Assembly: GCF_019458805.1 (NCBI RefSeq)
Contig: NZ_JAIBOA010000001.1
Coordinates: 124,001 to 188,000 of the forward strand
Length of the DNA: 64,000 nucleotides
Direction: 5' to 3'
Source of the DNA: Actinomadura parmotrematis
Lineage (GTDB): Bacteria; Actinomycetota; Actinomycetes; Streptosporangiales; Streptosporangiaceae
The notes beneath the pieces were generated by a model that was given only the letters and a program-made list of their open reading frames with translations, had not been told where the DNA came from and did no database searches. The translations under genes were made by a program, and so were the position numbers. Positions 49,543 to 59,179 of the stretch are shown in pieces (positions within the stretch are counted from its first letter, which is position 1; every line of letters begins with the position of its first letter).

Positions 49543-50394
49543 ATGCTGCGCGTCCTGGCCGTCGATGACGAGATGCCCGCTCTGGAAGAGCTGTCCTACC
49601 TGCTGCGCGAGGATCCGCGGATCGAGCGGGTCAGCGGCGCCAACGACGCGGCCGAGGCGCTGCGCAGCCTCAGCCGGATGCTGGTGGCGGGCGAGCGGCT
49701 GGACGCGGTGTTCCTCGACATCCGGATGCCGGGCCTGGACGGCCTGGACTTCGGGCGGCTGCTCACCGGCTTCACCGCCCAGCCCGCCGTCGTGTTCGTC
49801 ACCGCGCACGACGACTGCGCGGTGGCGGCCTACGAGCTCGGCGCCCTCGACTACCTGCTGAAGCCGGTGCGCGCCGAGCGGCTCGCCGAGGCCGTCCGCC
49901 GCGTCGAGGAGGCGGTGCTGCGCGGCCCCGGCGAGGCGCCCGGCGGCGCGGTCGGGGGCACGGGCGGCGGCACGGGCGAGGCGTCCGCCGACGAGATGGT
50001 CCCGGTCGAGCTGGCCGGCCGCACCCGCCTGGTGGCGCGCAGCGCCGTCACCCACGTCGAGGCGCACGGCGACTACGTGCGGCTGCACACCGGCGAGGCC
50101 AGCTACCTGGTGCGGATGCCGCTCGCCGCGCTGGAGCGCCGCTGGGAGGCCGCCGGGTTCATCCGCATCCACCGCAGCACGCTGGTGGCGTGCGCCCACA
50201 TCAGCGAGCTGCGGTTCGACGGCGGCCGTGCCGCCGTGCAGGTCGGTCAGGAGCTGCTGCCGGTGAGCCGGCGGCACACCCGCCAGGTCCGCGACCTGCT
50301 GGTGCGCCGGTTCCGGCACGCCGGCATCACCGGCGCCGACCCGGGCGCCGACGGCGCGGACGGCATCGACGGCGCGGACGGCGCGGATGACTGA
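49543..50394 (+). CDS. LytTR-family response regulator
   Basis: A 283-residue regulator: receiver with AVDDEMPAL, phospho-acceptor in FLDIRMPGLDG and Lys in YLLKPV; a Gly-rich hinge; a LytTR DNA-binding domain (FIRIHRSTLVACAHI, LLPVSRRHTRQVRDLL); and a short repetitive DGADG tail. I choose ATG at 49543 with GAAGAG upstream; a GTG at 49528 adds five codons of poor bias. Upstream, CTTTACCTTTAC is a direct repeat that might be a LytTR site. The end overlaps the next gene by eight bases. Confidence 0.9.
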   Translation: MLRVLAVDDEMPALEELSYLLREDPRIERVSGANDAAEALRSLSRMLVAGERLDAVFLDIRMPGLDGLDFGRLLTGFTAQPAVVFVTAHDDCAVAAYELGALDYLLKPVRAERLAEAVRRVEEAVLRGPGEAPGGAVGGTGGGTGEASADEMVPVELAGRTRLVARSAVTHVEAHGDYVRLHTGEASYLVRMPLAALERRWEAAGFIRIHRSTLVACAHISELRFDGGRAAVQVGQELLPVSRRHTRQVRDLLVRRFRHAGITGADPGADGADGIDGADGADD

Positions 50395-50800
50395 GGACGG
50401 CGGCGGGACGCGGCGCGTGCTGGTGACCAGCCCGCGCACCGAGCGCGCCTGCAGCGAGCGCGCCGCCGTGCGGGCGCGGACCGGCGGGCACGGCTGGAGC
50501 CTCGCCCACGACCTGGACGAGCAGACCGAGCTCGGCGCGGTGTTCGCGCGCACCCTGATCCGCGCCCAGCTGCGCTGCGCGCTCCTCGCGGGCGGCACGG
50601 TCGCGGCCGTCCTCGCGGTGCTGCCGGCGCTGCTCGTCTGGGAGCCGGTGCTCGGCCGCCGCCGGCTGCTCGGCGTGCCGCTGCCCTGGCTGCTGCTCGC
50701 GCTCGCCGTGCAGCCGGTGTGGATCGCGGTCGCCGCCCGGCACGTCCGGCAGGCCGAGCGGATCGAGGCCGAGTTCGCCGCGCTGGTGGACCGCTCGTGA
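50387..50800 (+). CDS. Small two-helix membrane protein of the symporter operon
   Basis: A 137-residue protein with a cytosolic N terminus of about 60 residues and two membrane helices (about 68-88 and 97-115). It overlaps the regulator before it and the symporter after it (GTGA), so all are made from one mRNA. The position and topology resemble DUF485-type partners of acetate symporters, though the sequence match is weak. It probably assists the transporter. Confidence 0.75.
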   Translation: MTEDGGGTRRVLVTSPRTERACSERAAVRARTGGHGWSLAHDLDEQTELGAVFARTLIRAQLRCALLAGGTVAAVLAVLPALLVWEPVLGRRRLLGVPLPWLLLALAVQPVWIAVAARHVRQAERIEAEFAALVDRS

Positions 50801-52527
50801 TCGTCTTCGCGGTCGCCGCCGCGCTCACCGCGCTGGTGGCGGTGCTCGGCATGATCGCGGTGGTGGGCGGCCACGGCCGCGGCCGCGGGGTGGCGACCAC
50901 CACCGACTTCCTGGTCGCCTCGCGCGGGGTGAGCCCGCTCTGGAACGCCTCGGCGATCAGCAGCGAGTACATCTCGGCGGCGGCGTTCCTCGGCACCGCC
51001 GGGCTCGTCCTCGCCTACGGCGCCGACATGCTGTGGCTGCCGATCGGCGCGACCGCCGGGTACGTGCTGCTCGTCGCGTTCGTCACCGCGCCGCTCCGCC
51101 GCTCGGGCGCCTACAGCATCTCCGACTTCGCCGAGTGGCGGCTCGGGTCGGCCGCGGTGCGCCGCATCGTGTCGGCGTGCGTGTGCGTCATCGGCTGGTT
51201 CTACCTGCTGCCGCAGTTCGAGGGCGCGGGCGTGACGCTGCGGGTGCTCACCGGCGCGCCGGTGTGGGCCGGCTGGGCGGTGGTGGTCGGGACGTCGCTG
51301 GCGCTGGTGCTGTCGGGCGGGATGCGCAGCATCACCGCGGTGCAGGCCGTGCAGTTCTGGGTGAAGCTCGTCGCGATCGCGGTCCCGGCCGTCGTGCTGC
51401 TGACGATCTGGCACCTGGACGGCGGCGGCGACCCGACCGAGGACCGCGTCCCGCGGTTCGCGCGGGCGACCGCCGTCGCCGTCCCGAACCCGGTGCGGGT
51501 GCGGGTGCCCGCGCCGGTCGCCGTCGCCGCGAGCGGCGTGGTGGACGGCGCGGCGCACGGCGGCGGGCGGCTCGTCCTCGGCGCGGGGTGGCACACCGTC
51601 GGCCGGGACGCGCGCCTCGTGTTCCCCGCGGGCGCGGCCGTGCCGCACATCGACCGGCTGCCGGTGCAGAAGGGCAGCACCTGGGCGATCCCGAACGCGC
51701 GCGGGCAGGAGCACGGCCTGTACGCCACGTACTCGGCGCTGCTCGGCGTGCTGCTCGGCACCGTCGGGCTGCCGCACATCCTCATGCGCTTCTACACCAA
51801 CACCGACGGGCGGGGGGCGCGCCGCACGGCGGCGATGGTGCCGGCGCTGCTGTCGCTGTTCTACGTGTTCCCGGCGCTGTACGGGACGCTCGGCCGCGTC
51901 TACACGCCCGAGCTGCTGATGACGGGCGACACCGACGCGACCATCCTCATGCTGCCGCAGCGGCTCGCGCCGGGCGCGGGGGGCGCGGTGCTCACCGGGC
52001 TCGTCGCGGCGGGCGCGTTCGCGGCGTTCATCTCCACCTCCTGCGGCGTGGTCGTCGCGATCGCCGGGACGGCCGCGCAGGCGCTCGGCCGGCGGAGCGG
52101 CGGCGCGCGGGTCGCCTCGTTCCGGGCCGGGGCGGTGTTCGCGCTCGCGGTGCCGCTCACCGTCGCGTCGAAGATCGGCCCGCAGGGCGCGGCGGGCCTC
52201 GTCACGCTCGCGCTGACGGTGTCGGCCTGCTCGCTCTGCCCGCTGCTGGTGCTCGGCATCTGGTGGCGGCGGCTCACCCCGGCGGGCGCGGCGGCCGGGC
52301 TGCTCACCGGCGGCGGCCTCGCCGTCGGCGCGGGCGTGGCGTGGCTGCTCGGGGCGGAGCGGCAGGGCTGGTCCGGCGCGGTCATCGCGCAGCCCGCGCT
52401 CGTCGTCGCGCCGGTCGCGGTCGCGGTGATGGCCGGGGTGTCGCTGCTCACGCCGCACGCCGTGCCGCGCCGCGCGGACCGCGCGATGGCGCGGCTGCAC
52501 CTGCCCGAGGAGATCGTCATCCGCTGA
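50797..52527 (+). CDS. Sodium:solute symporter (SSS family, ActP-like)
   Basis: A 576-residue transporter with about 13 helices. TTTDFLVASRGVSPLWNASAIS and YISAAAFLG near the N terminus, YSISDFAEWR, and GLPHILMRFYTN are typical of cation-acetate symporters. A large hydrophilic loop of about 110 residues (230-340) sits between helices 6 and 7. The likely substrate is acetate, pyruvate or a similar carboxylate. Genetic fusion to LytS/LytTR suggests substrate-induced synthesis. Confidence 0.9.
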   Translation: MIVFAVAAALTALVAVLGMIAVVGGHGRGRGVATTTDFLVASRGVSPLWNASAISSEYISAAAFLGTAGLVLAYGADMLWLPIGATAGYVLLVAFVTAPLRRSGAYSISDFAEWRLGSAAVRRIVSACVCVIGWFYLLPQFEGAGVTLRVLTGAPVWAGWAVVVGTSLALVLSGGMRSITAVQAVQFWVKLVAIAVPAVVLLTIWHLDGGGDPTEDRVPRFARATAVAVPNPVRVRVPAPVAVAASGVVDGAAHGGGRLVLGAGWHTVGRDARLVFPAGAAVPHIDRLPVQKGSTWAIPNARGQEHGLYATYSALLGVLLGTVGLPHILMRFYTNTDGRGARRTAAMVPALLSLFYVFPALYGTLGRVYTPELLMTGDTDATILMLPQRLAPGAGGAVLTGLVAAGAFAAFISTSCGVVVAIAGTAAQALGRRSGGARVASFRAGAVFALAVPLTVASKIGPQGAAGLVTLALTVSACSLCPLLVLGIWWRRLTPAGAAAGLLTGGGLAVGAGVAWLLGAERQGWSGAVIAQPALVVAPVAVAVMAGVSLLTPHAVPRRADRAMARLHLPEEIVIR

Positions 52528-52894
52528 CCGCGACCGCTCGTCGCGCCGGATCCGCCGCTCGTCGTTCGGCTACGCAGCGTATAGCGCTGACTACTGACCG
52601 TTTACCGAGTCGAGGGTTTCCGCAGCCCCGGAACGAGCGAGAACACCATTAGTGTTCTTGGTGTCGGCGCAGGCGGCCGCACCGCAGGACCCGCGGGGGA
52701 GACCCCGCCACAAGACAACACTGGAGATCCGGCGAGCGGAGGTTCGCACGCAGGATCAGCGCTGTCGGATCCCGTACCGGGGGGGTGGGATCCGACGGCC
52801 CGCGGCCCGGGTGCCGCTGGACAGTCGGGGGGTTGTCCAGCGGTGCCCGGGTCCTTTTCGCGCCCGGAGCGCCTTGGGCGCCCGGCGCGCCCGG
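52528..52894 (+). other. Structured intergenic region, candidate small RNA
   Basis: No gene with coding bias is present. Successive repeats can fold on the plus strand: AGAACAC/GTGTTCT (52640-52658), a GCGGGG-GAGA-CCCCGC tetraloop stem near 52695, a 10-bp stem (52764-52773 with 52787-52796) and a final terminator. Both flanking genes point toward this region. Confidence 0.4.
52806..52858 (+). terminator. Strong rho-independent terminator
   Basis: A 17-bp stem with two G-U pairs (52806-52822 with 52835-52851) and a 12-base loop are followed on the plus strand by TCCTTTT. The T-tract shows it ends a rightward transcript; it may also stop the leftward nfo transcript. Confidence 0.75.
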
Positions 52895-53755
52895 TCAGGC
52901 GTCGCGGAGGCGCTTCAGCGTCTCGATGTCCCGGCGGTGCGGCTCGCCGCCCTCCTCGCGGCCGGGCGTCTCGATGATGAACGGCACGCCCGCCGCCTCG
53001 GGGTGGCGCAGCAGCTCGGCGAACGGCGCCTCGCCGATGTGGCCGGCGCCGATGTTCTCGTGCCGGTCCTTGCAGGACCCGCAGACGTCCTTGGAGTCGT
53101 TGGCGTGCACCAGCTTGAGCCGGCCGGTGCCGACGGTGTCCACCAGCTCGCGCAGCGTCGCGTCGACGCCGCCGGGCGCGGCGAGGTCGTGGCCGGCGGC
53201 GAAGGCGTGGCAGGTGTCCAGGCAGACGCCGAGGCGCGGGTGGTGCTCCAGCGCCGCGAAGTAGGCGCCGAGGTCGCGGGCCTTCGCGCAGAGCATCGCG
53301 CCCTGCCCGGCCATGGGCTCCAGCAGCAGGTCCGGGCCGTCGTCCGGGATCTCGTCGAGGAGCGGCAGGACGTGCTCGTGGATCTGCTTCATCGCCGCGT
53401 CGTAGGACTGGCTGACCGCCGATCCGGTGTGCACGACGACGCCGCGGGCGCCGATCGCGCGGCCCCGGTCCAGCGAGTGCCGGACCGACGCCAGCGACTT
53501 CTCCAGCGTCGCCTCGCTCGGCGTGCCGAAGTTCACCAGGTAGGGGGAGTGCACGAAGACGGGGATCTCGTCCTGGTCGCGGAGCCGCGCGTCCTCGGCG
53601 GCCCTGCCCTCGGGCAGCGCCCAGCCGCGCGGGTTCGCCACGAACACCTGGATCGCCTCGGCGCCGATCCGCGCGGCGTACTTCAGCCCGCCGGTGGCGA
53701 GGCCGCCGGACACGAGCACATGCCCCCCGATGGGGCTCGTGGAAGAGGAGCTCAT
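52895..53755 (-). CDS. nfo: Deoxyribonuclease IV (AP endonuclease)
   Basis: A 286-residue endonuclease IV of the AP endonuclease 2 family, a TIM barrel with three zinc ions, with the signatures LDTCHAFAAGHD and KLVHANDSK and closing FIIETPG. It incises DNA 5' to abasic sites in base-excision repair. TAGGCT lies nine bases before the ATG, so the mRNA is nearly leaderless. Confidence 0.95.
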   Translation of the reverse strand: MSSSSTSPIGGHVLVSGGLATGGLKYAARIGAEAIQVFVANPRGWALPEGRAAEDARLRDQDEIPVFVHSPYLVNFGTPSEATLEKSLASVRHSLDRGRAIGARGVVVHTGSAVSQSYDAAMKQIHEHVLPLLDEIPDDGPDLLLEPMAGQGAMLCAKARDLGAYFAALEHHPRLGVCLDTCHAFAAGHDLAAPGGVDATLRELVDTVGTGRLKLVHANDSKDVCGSCKDRHENIGAGHIGEAPFAELLRHPEAAGVPFIIETPGREEGGEPHRRDIETLKRLRDA

Positions 53756-53820
53756 AGGTGCCCGAGCCTAGCCCGGACCGGTGACATCGCCGGCCGGTCC
53801 GGGCGGGTGCGCGCCGGGCG

Positions 53821-55767
53821 TCAGCCCCAGATGGTGATCTCCGAGCCGCGGTCGGCGGTGGTGCCCGGCAGCGGGAGCTGGCCGACGACCTTGCCGCCGA
53901 TGTTGGTGCGGACCTTCACCGTGAAGCCGGAGTTCTGGATCGCCTGGACGGCCTGGTCGATCGGCTGCCCGAGGACGCCCGGAACGGGGATCTTGTTCTG
54001 GTCGGAGGAGTCCTTGCAGAAGAAGTCGCCGATCAGGCAGTCCTTCTTGTTGACGACGAGGCTCACCTCGTCGCCGCCGGACACCCCGGTGCCGGGCGCG
54101 GGCGACTGCTCCAGCACCGTGTCCGGCGGCTGCGCGGAGTCGTCCCGCTTGGTGATCTTCAGGTCGAGGCCCATGGCGCGCAGCTTGTCGGCGGCGGTGT
54201 CGGCGTTCATGCCGCGCAGGTCCGGCATCGACATGCCGGTGCTGACCACCAGGTCGACCGGCTCGTCGGGCGACTGCTTCGCGCCGGCCGCCGGCCGGGT
54301 CCGCACGACCTTGTCCTTGTCGACCGTCTGGGAGCCCTGCCGGCTGACGTCCCCGACGCTGAACCCCTTGTCCTTCAGCGCCTGCCGCGCCTCGGCCTCG
54401 GTCTTGCCCGCGACGTCGGGGACGGCGACGGGGGTGCGGCCCCGGGACGGGACCAGCGTGATCGTGGCGCCCTTGGCGACGCGGGTGCCGGGCGGCGGGT
54501 CGGTGCGCGCGACGGTGCCCTTCGGCGCCCGGTCGCTGTACACCGAGGTGCCGCGCCGCACGACCAGGCCCTTGTCCTGCAGCGTCTTGGTCGCGGCCGC
54601 CAGCCTGGTGCCGACGATCCGGTCGGGGACGTGCTCGTACTGCCCGGAGGTCTGGTACCAGACGGCCCAGCCGAGGATGACGGCGGCGATCGCGCCGATC
54701 GCGATGAGCACGTACTTGCCGGTGATCGCGCCGATGAAGCGGTCGGCGGCGGTGCGCTCGGGCGGCGGCACGTCGCCGTAGGGGCCGGGGCCGCCCGGGG
54801 CGGCGCCGCGGTCCATGACGCGGGTGCCGCCGGCGGGCGGCGCCGCGGGCGGGCTCTCCAGGACGGCGGTGACGTTGCGGGGCTGCGCGGCCTGCGCGGC
54901 GAGGCGCTGGTCGAAGTCGCGCGGCAGGCCGTTGTAGACCTCGGCGACGGCCGCCAGGTACCGGTTCGCGTCCTGCGGGCGGCGCGCCGGGTCGTGCGCG
55001 GTGGCGCGGGTCACCAGGGCGTCCACCTGCGGCGGCAGCCCGGGGACGGCGGTGGACGGCGCCGGGACCGTCTCGTTGACGTGCTTGTAGGCGACCGACA
55101 GGGCCGAGTCGCCCTGGTGCGGCTGGCGGCCGGTGAGCAGCTCGAACAGCATGACGCCGGCGGCGTACACGTCCGAGCGGATGTCGACGTCGCCGGCGAG
55201 CACCTGCTCGGGCGCCAGGTAGCCGACGGTGCCGATGATGAGCCCGGTCTTGGTCATCTTGGAGTCGGACTCGGCGCGGGCCAGGCCGAAGTCGGCGACC
55301 TTGACCTGGCCGTCCGCGGTGATCAGCACGTTCTCCGGCTTGACGTCGCGGTGCACCAGGCCGGCCCGGTGCGCGGCGCCGAGCGCGGCGAGCACCGGCT
55401 GCATGATCTCCAGCGCGGCGCGCGGGCCGAGCCGGCCGCGCTCGGTGAGCAGGTCGCGCAGGGTGCGGCCGGGGACGTACTCCATCACCAGGAAGACGTG
55501 CTCGCCGTCGGTGCGCTGGTCGTACACCGCGACGACGTTGGGGTGGGAGAGGGCGGCGGCGGCCTTGGCCTCGCCGATGAAGCGCCGCACGAAGTCCTCG
55601 TCGGCCGCCAGGTGGCCGTGCATCACCTTGATCGCGATCTCGCGGTCGAGCCTGATGTCGCGGGCCGTGTAGACGGTGGCCATGCCGCCGCGGGCGATCC
55701 GGGACTCAATGCGGTAGCGCCCGTCGAGCACGCGCCCGACGAGGGGATCCGCAACCGTCGTGTCCAT
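53821..55767 (-). CDS. Membrane Ser/Thr protein kinase with four PASTA repeats
   Basis: A 648-residue Hanks-type kinase. The kinase domain (about 17-285) has the glycine loop ARGGMATVY, AIKVMH, HRDVKPENVL, DFGLA and GTVGYLAPEQ, all intact. One membrane helix (about 350-372) leads to four extracellular PASTA repeats starting at VPDRIVG, VPDVAGK, MPDLRGM and VPGVLGQ. An insert with two cysteines (KDCLIGDFFCKDS) separates repeats 3 and 4. PASTA domains bind muropeptides or lipid II. Position near an Rv2175c-like gene suggests relation to PknL, though the PASTA array is PknB-like. Confidence 0.93.
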   Translation of the reverse strand: MDTTVADPLVGRVLDGRYRIESRIARGGMATVYTARDIRLDREIAIKVMHGHLAADEDFVRRFIGEAKAAAALSHPNVVAVYDQRTDGEHVFLVMEYVPGRTLRDLLTERGRLGPRAALEIMQPVLAALGAAHRAGLVHRDVKPENVLITADGQVKVADFGLARAESDSKMTKTGLIIGTVGYLAPEQVLAGDVDIRSDVYAAGVMLFELLTGRQPHQGDSALSVAYKHVNETVPAPSTAVPGLPPQVDALVTRATAHDPARRPQDANRYLAAVAEVYNGLPRDFDQRLAAQAAQPRNVTAVLESPPAAPPAGGTRVMDRGAAPGGPGPYGDVPPPERTAADRFIGAITGKYVLIAIGAIAAVILGWAVWYQTSGQYEHVPDRIVGTRLAAATKTLQDKGLVVRRGTSVYSDRAPKGTVARTDPPPGTRVAKGATITLVPSRGRTPVAVPDVAGKTEAEARQALKDKGFSVGDVSRQGSQTVDKDKVVRTRPAAGAKQSPDEPVDLVVSTGMSMPDLRGMNADTAADKLRAMGLDLKITKRDDSAQPPDTVLEQSPAPGTGVSGGDEVSLVVNKKDCLIGDFFCKDSSDQNKIPVPGVLGQPIDQAVQAIQNSGFTVKVRTNIGGKVVGQLPLPGTTADRGSEITIWG

Positions 55768-55774
55768 CAGAGCG

Positions 55775-55780
55775 AGTTTA
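55775..55780 (-). promoter_or_regulatory. -10 box for leaderless kinase mRNA
   Basis: TAAACT on the minus strand lies seven bases before the kinase ATG and overlaps the stop codon of the transporter gene upstream, so the kinase has its own promoter. Confidence 0.5.
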
Positions 55781-56761
55781 AGGGTCTTTTGCCGTGGAGC
55801 CCATCAGTCCCGAGTATGAGGTCGCGGCGGGTCGCGCCGCGGGGCGCCGCGCCCTGCTGCGGGACACCGCGACGCCGCCGAGGCAGAGGACGCCGCCGGC
55901 GAGGGTGAGCAGGGCGGGGACCTCGCCGAGCAGCAGCCACGACAGGACGACGACGAGGGCGGGCGCGGCGTAGGTGGTGGCGCCCATCCGCCCGGCGGAC
56001 GTGCGGGCCAGCGCGTAGGCCCAGGTGGTGAAGGCGACGGCGGTCGGGAACACGCCGAGGTAGAGCATGCAGGCGAGGGCGCCCCAGGAGGCGTCCCGGG
56101 CCTCGGTGACGAGCCGGCCGGCGAACGGCAGGCAGCAGGCGGTGCCGATCGCGCAGCCCCAGGTGGTGGCCTGGAGCGCGGACGCGTGCCGCAGCGCGGG
56201 CTTCTGGCTCACCACGCCCGCCGCGTAGGTGACGGCGGCGAGGAGGCAGAGGAGCACGCCGGCGAGGGAGGACCCGCCGCCGTCCGACATGGACACGCCG
56301 ACGACGGCGGCGCCCGCGAACGAGACGGCCATCCCAGCGAGCAGGCGCGGCGGGAAGCCCTCCTTCAGCAGCCAGCCGCCGAGCAGCGCGATGAGGATCG
56401 GGCCGATGTTGACGACGAGCGCGGCGGTGCCGGCGTCCACCTTCCGCTCGCCCCAGTTCAGCGCGATCATGTAGAGGCCGAACCAGAGCACCCCCGACAC
56501 GGCGATGCCGGGCCAGGCGGCGCGCGGCGGGAGGCCCTGGCGGCGCACCAGGCAGAACACGCCGAGGGTGAGGGTGCCGGCCAGCATCCGGCCGAGCGCG
56601 AGGGCGCCGGGGCTGAGGTCGGTCCCCGCGCTCCGGATCGCGACGAACGCCGACGCCCAGAACACCACCGTCACCGACGCGGCGGCGACCGCGCGGCGGT
56701 CCAGGGGGCGGGCGGCGGCGGGGGGCGCGGGTTCGGTGTCCGGCGGCTCGGTTGCGCTCAT
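55778..56761 (-). CDS. EamA/DMT-family transporter
   Basis: A 327-residue ten-helix exporter with two EamA repeats (VVFWASAFVAIRSAG and LLCLLAAVTYAAGVVSQKPAL). The substrate is unknown. TAAGGT lies six bases before the ATG (leaderless) and a 30-bp perfect palindrome covers the -35 region, so it is probably repressor-controlled. The stop lies ten bases before the kinase start. Confidence 0.88.
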   Translation of the reverse strand: MSATEPPDTEPAPPAAARPLDRRAVAAASVTVVFWASAFVAIRSAGTDLSPGALALGRMLAGTLTLGVFCLVRRQGLPPRAAWPGIAVSGVLWFGLYMIALNWGERKVDAGTAALVVNIGPILIALLGGWLLKEGFPPRLLAGMAVSFAGAAVVGVSMSDGGGSSLAGVLLCLLAAVTYAAGVVSQKPALRHASALQATTWGCAIGTACCLPFAGRLVTEARDASWGALACMLYLGVFPTAVAFTTWAYALARTSAGRMGATTYAAPALVVVLSWLLLGEVPALLTLAGGVLCLGGVAVSRSRARRPAARPAATSYSGLMGSTAKDP

Positions 56762-56767
56762 GCGGGG

Positions 56768-56773
56768 ACCTTA
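56768..56773 (-). promoter_or_regulatory. -10 box of the DMT transporter
   Basis: TAAGGT on the minus strand, six bases before the ATG at 56761. The palindrome 56779-56808 lies directly upstream. Confidence 0.5.
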
Positions 56774-56778
56774 GGATC

Positions 56779-56808
56779 GGGACGGTTCGACGGCCGTCGA
56801 ACCGTCCC
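56779..56808. promoter_or_regulatory. 30-bp perfect palindrome, probable operator
   Basis: GGGACGGTTCGACGG (56779-56793) is followed directly by its exact complement to 56808 with no spacer. It spans where the -35 of the transporter promoter must lie. A TetR- or LacI-type repressor site is likely; a hairpin terminating thiG is the alternative. Confidence 0.65.
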
Positions 56809-56872
56809 AGTCTCACCGCCCCGACCGTTCAGGTCCACCGATTATTCCTACAGAGGATCGTTAAGCGATTCT

Positions 56873-58991
<2,119 letters not shown>

Positions 58992-58997
58992 GCGCGC

Positions 58998-59081
58998 TCC
59001 CTTCGCCGGCATGATCCGGATCAGGTCTGGCGGTCGGCGCCCGTGGCAGGCGCCCTCTCAGCCCGGTCGCCCGGACTCCCG
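58998..59081 (-). promoter_or_regulatory. TPP riboswitch (THI element)
   Basis: On the minus strand the thi-box core is evident: GGGAGTCC, CGGGCTGAGAGGG, then GACCTGATCCGGATCATGCC and GGCGAAGGGAG. Its 3' part includes the thiO ribosome site, so thiamine pyrophosphate should block translation start. Confidence 0.96.
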
Positions 59082-59098
59082 CGGTATGTCCGGTTCTC

Positions 59099-59104
59099 AC
59101 CCTA
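59099..59104 (-). promoter_or_regulatory. -10 box of the thiOSG transcript
   Basis: TAGGGT on the minus strand, about 18 bases before the first riboswitch stem. Confidence 0.45.
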
Positions 59105-59166
59105 ACGGCGTCCGGCAGTGGTCACCTGTCTGGACACCCGTCTATATATCTCCCCGGCCGGCCGGT

Positions 59167-59172
59167 TAGGGT
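59167..59172 (+). promoter_or_regulatory. -10 box for leaderless reductase mRNA
   Basis: TAGGGT lies seven bases before the ATG at 59180, favouring this ATG over a GTG at 59171. Confidence 0.5.
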
Positions 59173-59179
59173 GCCTCCC

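Noticed and set aside
52640..52658. AGAACAC/GTGTTCT as a LexA (SOS) box before nfo
   Set aside because: The actinobacterial LexA box is GAAC-N4-GTTC with short spacing; here the arms read AGAACAC and GTGTTCT five bases apart, and the site is downstream of nfo, not in its promoter.
52652..54781. Plus-strand frame over nfo and the kinase
   Set aside because: No domain and shadow composition; the first part covers the structured intergenic region rather than a gene.
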